Source: Bacteroidales bacterium UBA6117 | GTDB lineage: Bacteria > Bacteroidota > Bacteroidia > Bacteroidales > VadinHA17 | NCBI GenBank assembly: GCA_002428385.1 | Contig: DIWB01000062.1 | Span: 1 to 5,200 of the forward strand | Length of the DNA: 5,200 bases | Direction of reading: 5' to 3' | Shown here: positions 1 through 5,200 of the stretch, one piece after another | Layout: each line of letters begins with the position of its first letter | Numbering within the stretch: position 1 is the stretch's first letter | Notes under the pieces: generated by a model | Seen by the model: only the letters and a program-made list of their open reading frames with translations | Databases searched by the model: none | What the model was told of the DNA's origin: nothing | Position numbers and translations under genes: made by a program

Positions 1-620
1 TTGAACTCATTGTTCTTCACAAAGGGGATGGTGGTTTTGGTCGATTTGTGCTCCATTGATACCTGGCCGTCGCCATAAAAAGGCCGGTCCTGGTCAAGCA
101 TTTCTATTCTTTCCCTAGGAGTGAGTTCCGATACAGGTACTTTCTCCATGATGATCACATCCCTGCTGAAGTAAAAAGTAACACCGATAATAATTCCCAG
201 AACGATCTGTCCGAGAAGCTTTGACCTTGCTGCCAGCCCCTCCTTGTTCTTCTTAAACACCTTTATATAATCGTCAACAAAGCCTATAAAACCCAGCCAC
301 ACTGTTGTGAGTATCATCAGAAGGATGTAGATATTGTCGAGCCTTGCGAAGAGCAGGACCGGTATGAGAATGCTTGCCAGAATTATAATGCCGCCCATCG
401 ACGGGGTACCCTTCTTCTGGTACTGGCCTTCGAGTCCGAGATCCCTGACAACCTCCCCGACCTGCTTAACCTGGAGCCATGTGATTATTTTCTTTCCTAT
501 CAGCATCGATATGAAAAGGGATGTGATTACCGCCAGGGCCGACCTGAATGATATGTAATTGAACATACCGGCGCCGGGCACATCAAGCTGATCGAGATAT
601 CTGAAAAGATAATAAAGCAT
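1..620 (-). CDS. mraY: Phospho-N-acetylmuramoyl-pentapeptide transferase MraY (3' end beyond window)
   Basis: MraY is an integral membrane enzyme (EC 2.7.8.13) that transfers phospho-MurNAc-pentapeptide from UDP to undecaprenyl phosphate, making lipid I. Translating the minus strand from ATG 620 gives 206 residues with no stop before the window edge, so the C-terminal part is missing; Bacteroidota homologues are about 400 residues or more. Seen: hydrophobic segments at about residues 22-42, 74-92, 97-118 and 134-152; the family motif 'KKGTPSMGG' at 69-77; the paired aspartates of 'GFVDDY' (D116, D117), which known MraY enzymes use at the Mg/substrate site; and 'STKTTIPF' at 193-200. Residues about 153-190 form a polar stretch before that motif, consistent with the longer loop typical of Bacteroidota MraY. 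The start lies 3 nt after the murE stop, which supports it and suggests co-translation with murE. The remaining catalytic residues (third Asp, His-rich loop) are outside the window and cannot be checked. Confidence 0.96.
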   Translation of the reverse strand, partial: MLYYLFRYLDQLDVPGAGMFNYISFRSALAVITSLFISMLIGKKIITWLQVKQVGEVVRDLGLEGQYQKKGTPSMGGIIILASILIPVLLFARLDNIYILLMILTTVWLGFIGFVDDYIKVFKKNKEGLAARSKLLGQIVLGIIIGVTFYFSRDVIIMEKVPVSELTPRERIEMLDQDRPFYGDGQVSMEHKSTKTTIPFVKNNEF

Positions 621-626
621 ACCTTA
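618..626 (-). promoter_or_regulatory. murE/mraY junction
   Basis: The murE stop TAA (626-624) and the mraY ATG (620-618) are separated by only GGT. As at the ftsI/murE junction, the start reads AGGTATG. This spacing leaves no room for an independent promoter and favours coupled translation of the two consecutive cytoplasmic and membrane steps of lipid I synthesis. Confidence 0.6.
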
Positions 627-2090
627 ATTATTGTTTTTCAGCAGCAGGGCCGATTTGAGCTCCTCCCTGTCGTCGAAATGATGTTTCACACCGTTTATTT
701 CCTGGTAATTCTCATGCCCCTTTCCTGCCACCAGCACCACGTCGCCCGGCCCGGCAAGCATCACCGCGGTTTTAATGGCCTCCCTACGGTTAGTGATCCT
801 TAGGACTTTCCGCCTTACATCCGGGGTGATTCCTGCTTCCATGTCATCCAGTATCTTATCCGGATCTTCAGTCCGGGGATTGTCGGATGTCAGAATGACT
901 TTTGTGCTTCCTTCTGCAGTGATTGCCGCCATAAGCGGACGCTTGGTGCGGTCCCTGTCGCCTCCTGCCCCGACCACGGTAATCAGCTGCTTGTCATCGG
1001 GCCTGATCCTGTTGATCGTTGTTATTACATTCTGAAGGGCATCGGGGGTGTGGGCATAGTCTACAAGGCAGCTTATTCCTCCCGGGCCATCGACAACTTC
1101 AAGCCGTCCCGGAACCGACTTCAGCTCACTCAGTATCCTGAGCACTTCCACCTTTTCCGCTCCGAGAATCACCGAAGCCGAATAGACTGCAAGAAGATTT
1201 GAAGCATTGTAGTCGCCGACAAAGCGGGTCCAGACATCCTCTCCCTGTATTCTGACAGCCATACCTGAAAAATCCTGTTCAAGTACCGTACACCGGAAAT
1301 CAGCTTTTCCCCTGGTAGAGAAAGTATATCTGGCGGCCCTGCAATTCTGGATCATCACCTTGCCGTTCCTGTCATCATTGTTTACAAGGGCAAATGCAGA
1401 TGAAGGAAGAGAATCAAAGAAGGCCTTCTTTGCATTCAGGTAGTTGTCGAATGTCTTATGATAATCCAGATGATCGTGGGTGAGATTTGTAAAAATGCCG
1501 CCGGCAAAATTCAATCCTGCGATCCTCTTCTGGTCAACCGCGTGGCTGCTTACCTCCATGAAGGCATAGTCGCATCCTGCCTCAACCATGGCTGCAAGAG
1601 TCCTGTTCAGCTCAACCGGATCGGGAGTGGTGTGAGTGGCCGGAAGCTCAGTATTTCCGATGTAATTACAAACGGTTGAAAAGAGGCCGCACTTGTAACC
1701 CAGCTTCGTGAACATCCTGTAAAGAAGGGTGGCTATCGTCGTCTTTCCGTTAGTTCCGGTCACGCCTGTCAGCTTAAGTGACGCTGAGGGATTGCCATAG
1801 AATTCAGAAGATACAACACCAAGTGCCCTGGCTGAATCATCAGTCTTTATCCAGCATACTCCTTCTCCGGCATAAGCAGGAATGGTTTCACAAATAACGG
1901 CCGCCGCCCCTGCCTTAATTGCAGCGGCAATAAAATCGTGACCGTCGCTTCTGGTTCCCCTTACCGCCACGAAGAGCGTTCCGGGACCAGCATTGCGTGA
2001 ATCGAACGATATATCACTGATCTCTGTGTTGCTGTCGCCTTTGACAGACACTATCCCTGCATTCCCTATAAGATCACTTACCCGTTTCAT
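624..2090 (-). CDS. murE: UDP-MurNAc-L-Ala-D-Glu:meso-diaminopimelate ligase MurE
   Basis: MurE is a cytoplasmic Mur ligase (EC 6.3.2.13) that adds the third stem-peptide residue to UDP-MurNAc-L-Ala-D-Glu using ATP. The 488-residue product matches the usual family length (about 480-500) and is complete. Visible domains: N-terminal UDP-binding domain (about 1-100, with 'DSR' at 30-32 and 'GTRSDGHDFI'); central ATPase domain with P-loop 'TGTNGKTT' at 111-118, 'HTTPD' at 153-157, 'EVSSHA' at 179-184, 'NLTHDHLDYH' at 202-211 and the probable carbamylated lysine K221 in 'YLNAKKAFF'; C-terminal domain with 'PGRLE' at 327-331, 'VDYAHTPD' at 343-350, 'GAGGDRDRTKRP' at 374-385, 'DNPR' at 403-406 and 'GKGHE' at 456-460. 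DNPR plus the GKGHE Gly/Glu pair is the pattern of meso-diaminopimelate-specific MurE; lysine-type enzymes differ there. ATG 2090 is 6 nt after the ftsI stop and gives a normal N-terminus. No truncation or missing key residue is visible. Confidence 0.98.
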   Translation of the reverse strand: MKRVSDLIGNAGIVSVKGDSNTEISDISFDSRNAGPGTLFVAVRGTRSDGHDFIAAAIKAGAAAVICETIPAYAGEGVCWIKTDDSARALGVVSSEFYGNPSASLKLTGVTGTNGKTTIATLLYRMFTKLGYKCGLFSTVCNYIGNTELPATHTTPDPVELNRTLAAMVEAGCDYAFMEVSSHAVDQKRIAGLNFAGGIFTNLTHDHLDYHKTFDNYLNAKKAFFDSLPSSAFALVNNDDRNGKVMIQNCRAARYTFSTRGKADFRCTVLEQDFSGMAVRIQGEDVWTRFVGDYNASNLLAVYSASVILGAEKVEVLRILSELKSVPGRLEVVDGPGGISCLVDYAHTPDALQNVITTINRIRPDDKQLITVVGAGGDRDRTKRPLMAAITAEGSTKVILTSDNPRTEDPDKILDDMEAGITPDVRRKVLRITNRREAIKTAVMLAGPGDVVLVAGKGHENYQEINGVKHHFDDREELKSALLLKNNN

Positions 2091-2099
2091 ACCTGATCA
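2088..2099 (-). promoter_or_regulatory. ftsI/murE junction
   Basis: The ftsI stop TGA (2099-2097) is separated from the murE ATG (2090-2088) by six bases, TCAGGT. The AGGT directly before ATG is too close for standard Shine-Dalgarno spacing. The short distance suggests re-initiation by ribosomes finishing ftsI. No terminator or promoter fits in this space. Confidence 0.6.
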
Positions 2100-4217
2100 C
2101 ATATTCATATCGAGTGAAACAACACTGCCCTCATACACCCTGGCTCCATGCTGGGGTGATTGCCTGAGAACCCGTCCCTTGCCGCTGTATTTAACTTTCA
2201 GCCCGGCATTTTCAATGAGATACACTGCATCTCTCAGACTCATTCCCCTTACATCCGGCACGAGGCCTTTTCTTACATCCAGACCAACAAGCCTGATTGT
2301 GTCGCCGCTTTCGCGAGTGGCCACCCATTCTTCCTTTGAAGTCTTGCGGTATCTTACATCGAGTTCTCCAAGCACTTCGTTTATATCAGCCCTCAAACCG
2401 TTTCCGGCCTCAGGAACAAGCCCTTTCATCTCCTTTTCCTTTTCAGCCTTATTTTCAGCCCTGTAATCGCGATAGAAGGTGGTTGCATATACCTTGTCGG
2501 AGATCTCCTTGAAGACCGATCCGGCAACAATGTTTCCGTAGTAAACCCCGTTCGAAGGGGCATTCACTACGACAATGCACGAATAGAGAGGATTTTCGGC
2601 CGGGAAATACCCCACAAAGGATGCCTGGTATGTAATCTTCCGGCGGTATCCCTGGTTATTCATCGCTATCTGGGCGGTACCGGTCTTGCCTGCTATCCTG
2701 TACTCCGGATTCTTAAGGTTAATTGCTGTTCCTTTTTCTACAACACCTTCCATCATTGCCCTGGCTTTCCGGATGGTGCTTCGCGAGGCAATTGAATTTA
2801 TAATCACTTCCGTTCCGAAGCTCTTTACCACCGATCCGTTATCCAGAATTGCAGTAACAAACCTTGGCCGCATCATCTTACCGTTATTGGCCACTGCATT
2901 GTAGAATGCAAGTGTCTGCAGGGGAGTCATCTGGACTTCATAGCCGTGCGACATCATAGGCAGGGAAAGACCTGACCAGAACTTGTCGCCCGGATATCTT
3001 ATCAGAGGTTTGCCTTCTCCTTTTATCTGAACATCCAGAGGCTGGTTGAGTTTCATGGCATACAGCCTGTTGACAAAAGCCTTCGGATTATCCTTGTAGT
3101 TCTCATTAATAATAATGGAAGTGCCCACGTTAGAGGAACACTCGAAAACCTCCTTCACCGTGATCTTTCCGTACCCGCCTTCCTTTGTATCCCTGACTAT
3201 CTTATTATAAAACCTTACAGCGCCGTCGCCTGTGTCAACAATATCGCCTGTATCAACAACTCCGTCCTCGATGGCGGCCATCAGGGCAGCCAGCTTGAAA
3301 GTGGATCCGGGTTCAGTGCTTTCGGCAATTGCATAGTTGTATGTTTCGTGATAGCTTCCGTCGTCGGCTCTTTCGAGGTTTGCTATTGCACGGACATCGC
3401 CGGTGGAAACCTCCATCAGGACTGCACATCCATGATGGGCATTGTGTCTTCGCAGCTGCCTTTCAAGAGCTGTTGAAGCAACATCCTGGAGATCAACGTC
3501 GATGGTGGTCTGTATGTCGTGCCCGTCTTTGGCCTCCACGCTCTCGCCGTTATTGACTGTAATCCAGTCGCCACCCGTAAGACGTTGTTTCACTACCATT
3601 CCGTTCTTCCCGCCAAGTTCCTTGTCGAACGAACCCTCAAGTCCGACACGTGTACCTTCGGTTCCCTGGTTCAGGTAACCTATTGTCCTGGCTGCAAGTT
3701 CGTTGTTCGGAAGAATCCTCCTGTTTTCAGGCTGGGCAACAAGCCCTCCGCGAAACTGGCCCTCCCTGAATATCGGGAGTTCCTTAATCTTTTTCAGGGT
3801 TGCATAATCGACCCTTTTCTGTATCAGAAAATAACGGTCGCCCCTCTTTCTTGCCGCTGTGATAACTGATTTCCAACCCGATGTCGACCTTACTCCAAGG
3901 TACTTCGACAAGCCCTGACTTAAACCGTCGATCCCCTTTGTCCAGGTTTCGCCCGACATGCCGCTGCTCCTGGTATCCATGTATATAGAATAATAAGGTA
4001 CGGAACTGGCAAGCAGCCGGCCGTCGCGGGCCAGGATGTCGCCCCTGTTTGCAGGCATCTCGGCAGTCTTGAAAACATATTTCTCACTCAGTTCCGACCA
4101 TTTCCCCTTCTGGATATACTGCAGTACGAGAATCTGAACAATCAGGGCAACACTGCACAGTATCAAAACGAGGTAAACCACCCCGCTCCTGAATACTATT
4201 TCGTCCCTTACTGTCAT
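2097..4217 (-). CDS. ftsI: Septal peptidoglycan transpeptidase FtsI/PBP3, class B PBP with PASTA tail
   Basis: This is a division-specific DD-transpeptidase that crosslinks septal peptidoglycan on the outer face of the cytoplasmic membrane, normally with FtsW and the FtsQLB-type proteins. From ATG 4217 the product is 706 residues. Order of parts: a short cytoplasmic tail, one membrane anchor (about 13-34), the PBP dimerisation domain starting near 'PANRGDILARDGRLLASS' (about 55-72), and the transpeptidase domain. Catalytic motifs are all present: SxxK as 'STFK' (S305, K308), SxN as 'SSN' (361-363) and 'KTGT' (511-514). A charged linker follows (about 575-645), then a C-terminal PASTA domain (about 649-706) beginning 'KGLVPDVRGMSLRDA'. 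The PASTA tail makes it look like SpoVD/PBP2x, but it is normal for Bacteroidota FtsI, and the dcw position supports FtsI. An in-frame TTG at 4235 would give 712 residues but overlaps the ftsL-like gene by 11 nt. I prefer ATG 4217, since 'MTVRDEIVFR' directly before the anchor resembles relatives. Confidence 0.96.
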   Translation of the reverse strand: MTVRDEIVFRSGVVYLVLILCSVALIVQILVLQYIQKGKWSELSEKYVFKTAEMPANRGDILARDGRLLASSVPYYSIYMDTRSSGMSGETWTKGIDGLSQGLSKYLGVRSTSGWKSVITAARKRGDRYFLIQKRVDYATLKKIKELPIFREGQFRGGLVAQPENRRILPNNELAARTIGYLNQGTEGTRVGLEGSFDKELGGKNGMVVKQRLTGGDWITVNNGESVEAKDGHDIQTTIDVDLQDVASTALERQLRRHNAHHGCAVLMEVSTGDVRAIANLERADDGSYHETYNYAIAESTEPGSTFKLAALMAAIEDGVVDTGDIVDTGDGAVRFYNKIVRDTKEGGYGKITVKEVFECSSNVGTSIIINENYKDNPKAFVNRLYAMKLNQPLDVQIKGEGKPLIRYPGDKFWSGLSLPMMSHGYEVQMTPLQTLAFYNAVANNGKMMRPRFVTAILDNGSVVKSFGTEVIINSIASRSTIRKARAMMEGVVEKGTAINLKNPEYRIAGKTGTAQIAMNNQGYRRKITYQASFVGYFPAENPLYSCIVVVNAPSNGVYYGNIVAGSVFKEISDKVYATTFYRDYRAENKAEKEKEMKGLVPEAGNGLRADINEVLGELDVRYRKTSKEEWVATRESGDTIRLVGLDVRKGLVPDVRGMSLRDAVYLIENAGLKVKYSGKGRVLRQSPQHGARVYEGSVVSLDMNM

Positions 4218-4235
4218 TTTTTCCCTATTTATCAA
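4215..4235 (-). promoter_or_regulatory. ftsL-like/ftsI junction with alternative starts
   Basis: The ftsL-like stop TAG (4227-4225) is followed by GGAAAAA and then ATG at 4217-4215. A TTG in the same frame lies at 4235-4233, inside ftsL. With ATG the gap is 7 nt; with TTG the genes overlap by 11 nt. The ATG is preferred because TTG is a rarer start and adds only six residues ahead of a conserved-looking 'MTVRDE' beginning. No room exists for a separate promoter here. Confidence 0.65.
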
Positions 4236-4587
4236 TTACAATCTTAAATGGGGGAGTTCTGAGCTCTTCGAGTCCAAGTCCCTTTTCGCTTACCAGCCTG
4301 GAAACTTCCGACTGCCTGCTCACCGACATCAGTTGCGCCGATGTGGAAAGGGCTTCTGCCTTAAGGTCCTTTACCTCTCTGGTCAGACTGGCACTCTCGC
4401 GTGTTATCCGTTCTGCATGAAAGCGGTTACCGATGTAAAAAGCCCCGAGAATGGTCAGAAAGATTATGAACCACAGGTTCTTGAGGATTATCACGTCGGA
4501 GAAGATAATCCCGCTCATCAGTTCCTTCAGGACACTGCTGTGCTTTCCCCGTGAGGGCTTTTCCTCTTTCTGTTCCGGGTTATTCAT
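4225..4587 (-). CDS. ftsL: FtsL-like division protein (Bacteroidota FtsL_2 type)
   Basis: This 120-residue bitopic membrane protein has the size and layout of FtsL: a polar cytoplasmic N-terminus (1-36), a single membrane segment at about 37-53 ('NLWFIIFLTILGAFYIGNRF'), then a periplasmic helix rich in charged residues (about 56-100) likely to form a coiled coil. The stretch 'NRFHAERITRE', followed by 'STSAQLMSVSRQSEVSRLV' and 'EKGLGLEE', fits the FtsL-like family found in Bacteroidota dcw clusters between rsmH and ftsI. By analogy with FtsL it would bind an FtsB-like partner and help activate FtsWI at the septum; that role is inferred from position and architecture, not from catalytic motifs, as there are none. 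The start ATG overlaps the rsmH stop as ATGA. The stop (TAG, 4227-4225) lies 7 nt before the preferred ftsI start. Sequence similarity to E. coli FtsL is expected to be very low. Confidence 0.9.
   Translation of the reverse strand: MNNPEQKEEKPSRGKHSSVLKELMSGIIFSDVIILKNLWFIIFLTILGAFYIGNRFHAERITRESASLTREVKDLKAEALSTSAQLMSVSRQSEVSRLVSEKGLGLEELRTPPFKIVIDK
4584..4587 (-). promoter_or_regulatory. ATGA stop-start overlap, rsmH/ftsL-like
   Basis: On the minus strand ATGA contains the ftsL-like start (ATG, 4587-4585) and the rsmH stop (TGA, 4586-4584). Such a 4-nt overlap usually means translational coupling by re-initiation, keeping the two products on one message. A purine-rich stretch GGAAAAGAT lies just upstream and could assist ribosome binding, though Bacteroidota rely little on Shine-Dalgarno pairing. 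The overlap is seen directly; coupling is inferred. Confidence 0.8.
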
Positions 4588-5200
4588 ATCTTTTCCGCAA
4601 TCCTGAGCCTTGCGCTTCTGGCCCTTTTGTTATCCTCAATCTCCAACTCATCCGGTACCGTACCCTTCTTGTTTATTATCCTGAAAGGCGTAATCAGATT
4701 CCCGTAAAAGTCCTTATTCTCCTCTCCCTCAAAGTTTCCCGTCCTCATGAAGTTTTTTACTATCCTGTCCTCAAGCGAATGATAGGTTATCACCACCAGG
4801 CGGCCATCCTTTTTAAGAACAGAAAGCGCCTGGTCAAGCATTTCCCTGAGGCATTCCATCTCGTGGTTCACGGCAATCCGCAAAGCCTGAAACACCCTTG
4901 CGTAAAACTTATGCTCCTGTTTAAAGGGAGCCAGCTTCCCGATTGCAGCGATCATATCGTTCACGGTCGTCAGCGGTTTCACAGCCCTTGCAACGACAAT
5001 CTCCCTGGCAATGCTCCTGGAGTTGATAAGCTCGCCATAATCGTAAAATATCTTTGCAAGTTCCGCTTCGCTCAGGTTCTTCAGAAGAGCTGCTGCTGTC
5101 ACTGAACCTTTCCTGTTCATCCTCATATCAAGCGAAACATCCTGACGGAACGTAAAACCCCTTTCCGGCTCATCGAACTGATGAAATGAAACGCCCAGAT
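4584..5200 (-). CDS. rsmH: 16S rRNA (cytosine-1402-N4)-methyltransferase RsmH/MraW (5' end beyond window)
   Basis: RsmH uses S-adenosylmethionine to methylate N4 of C1402 in the 16S rRNA P site (EC 2.1.1.199). The reading frame stays open to the window edge. An ATG at 5126 would give only 180 residues and is not the start: it is the first Met of the conserved 'LDMRMN' motif. Reading 24 codons further upstream gives 'LGVSFHQFDEPERGF', clearly family sequence, so 204 C-terminal residues are visible of a protein normally about 300 long. The N-terminal SAM-binding region is outside the window. Motifs in the visible part, by visible-residue number: 'LDMRMN' 23-28, 'YGELINSRSIA' about 54-64, 'FQALRIAVN' 103-111, 'HSLEDRIVK' 140-148 and 'RARSARLRIAEK' near the end. 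The segment 'GNFEGEENKDFYG' is typical of Bacteroidota members. Two spots in the signature region are unusual (GVSF for GVSS; FRQDV for the more common FRFDG). The stop TGA overlaps the next start as ATGA. Confidence 0.95.
   Translation of the reverse strand, partial: LGVSFHQFDEPERGFTFRQDVSLDMRMNRKGSVTAAALLKNLSEAELAKIFYDYGELINSRSIAREIVVARAVKPLTTVNDMIAAIGKLAPFKQEHKFYARVFQALRIAVNHEMECLREMLDQALSVLKKDGRLVVITYHSLEDRIVKNFMRTGNFEGEENKDFYGNLITPFRIINKKGTVPDELEIEDNKRARSARLRIAEKI

Noticed and set aside
89..104. 16-bp exact direct repeat with 4829-4844 (CCTGGTCAAGCATTTC)
   Set aside because: Both copies lie in real coding sequence in the same frame and encode the same short peptide EMLDQ in MraY and RsmH; the flanks differ, so it looks like coincidence of codon use, not a functional repeat.
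1993..2466. Plus-strand open frame of 157 codons
   Set aside because: It lies antisense across the well-supported ftsI and murE genes, spans their junction, is rich in Ser/Pro/Leu as expected from an antisense shadow, and shows no domain I recognise.
3519..3869. Plus-strand open frame of 116 codons
   Set aside because: Antisense to the dimerisation-domain part of ftsI, with no recognisable motif and no supporting start context.
2097..4235. Reading the PASTA-bearing PBP as sporulation-specific SpoVD
   Set aside because: PASTA tails also occur in Bacteroidota FtsI; the neighbours and the FtsL_2-type protein indicate a non-spore-forming Bacteroidota dcw cluster, so FtsI is the better name.
4551..5105. 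Plus-strand open frame of 184 codons
   Set aside because: Antisense to rsmH, whose conserved motifs are clear on the minus strand; the product has no recognisable domain and follows the complementary codon pattern of rsmH.
1..5200. Novel accessory system, mobile element, CRISPR, tRNA or rRNA
   Set aside because: Practically every base is accounted for by five conserved dcw genes; no direct-repeat arrays, terminal inverted repeats, tRNA-like cloverleaf or transposase motifs were seen on either strand.

Overview
The window is a compact, single-strand stretch of a bacterial division and cell wall (dcw) cluster. All genes lie on the minus strand, so the biological order runs from high to low coordinates: rsmH (5' part beyond the window), an FtsL-type division protein, ftsI (class B PBP with a C-terminal PASTA domain), murE, and mraY (3' part beyond the window). 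Protein features point to Bacteroidota. RsmH has the family's 'GNFEG...DFYG' and 'TPFRIINKK' C-terminal style. The FtsL-like protein has the 'NRFHAER...STSAQLM...QSEV.RLV.EKGLGL' pattern of the Bacteroidota FtsL_2 group. FtsI carries a PASTA tail, and MraY has the 'STKTTIPF.KNNEF' segment seen in the longer Bacteroidota MraY proteins. murF does not sit between murE and mraY, unlike the E. coli order. By eye the base composition is balanced, close to half G+C. I cannot place the organism below phylum or class level; a Bacteroidia-like lineage is my inference.

Layout, right to left: 5200-4584 holds the C-terminal two-thirds of RsmH. 4587-4225 is the FtsL-like protein, overlapping rsmH by 4 nt (ATGA). 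4217-2097 is FtsI, best started at ATG 4217, 7 nt after the ftsL stop; a TTG start at 4235 would overlap ftsL by 11 nt. 2090-624 is MurE, 6 nt after ftsI. 620-1 is the N-terminal half of MraY, 3 nt after murE. There is no intergenic space longer than 7 nt, so no room for a dedicated promoter, terminator or RNA gene between genes. The block should be read as part of one polycistronic message.

The genes work together. MurE adds the third peptide residue (predicted meso-diaminopimelate) to UDP-MurNAc-dipeptide in the cytoplasm. MraY moves the finished phospho-MurNAc-pentapeptide to undecaprenyl phosphate to make lipid I. FtsI crosslinks the exported peptidoglycan at the septum, with the FtsL-like protein as its probable bitopic partner. 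RsmH methylates 16S rRNA and is a standard dcw passenger.

I found no undescribed system, mobile element, CRISPR, tRNA or rRNA. The observations worth a second look are small: the ftsI start choice, a possible degenerate PASTA-like unit in the FtsI tail, unusual residues in the RsmH signature region, and the very tight junctions.
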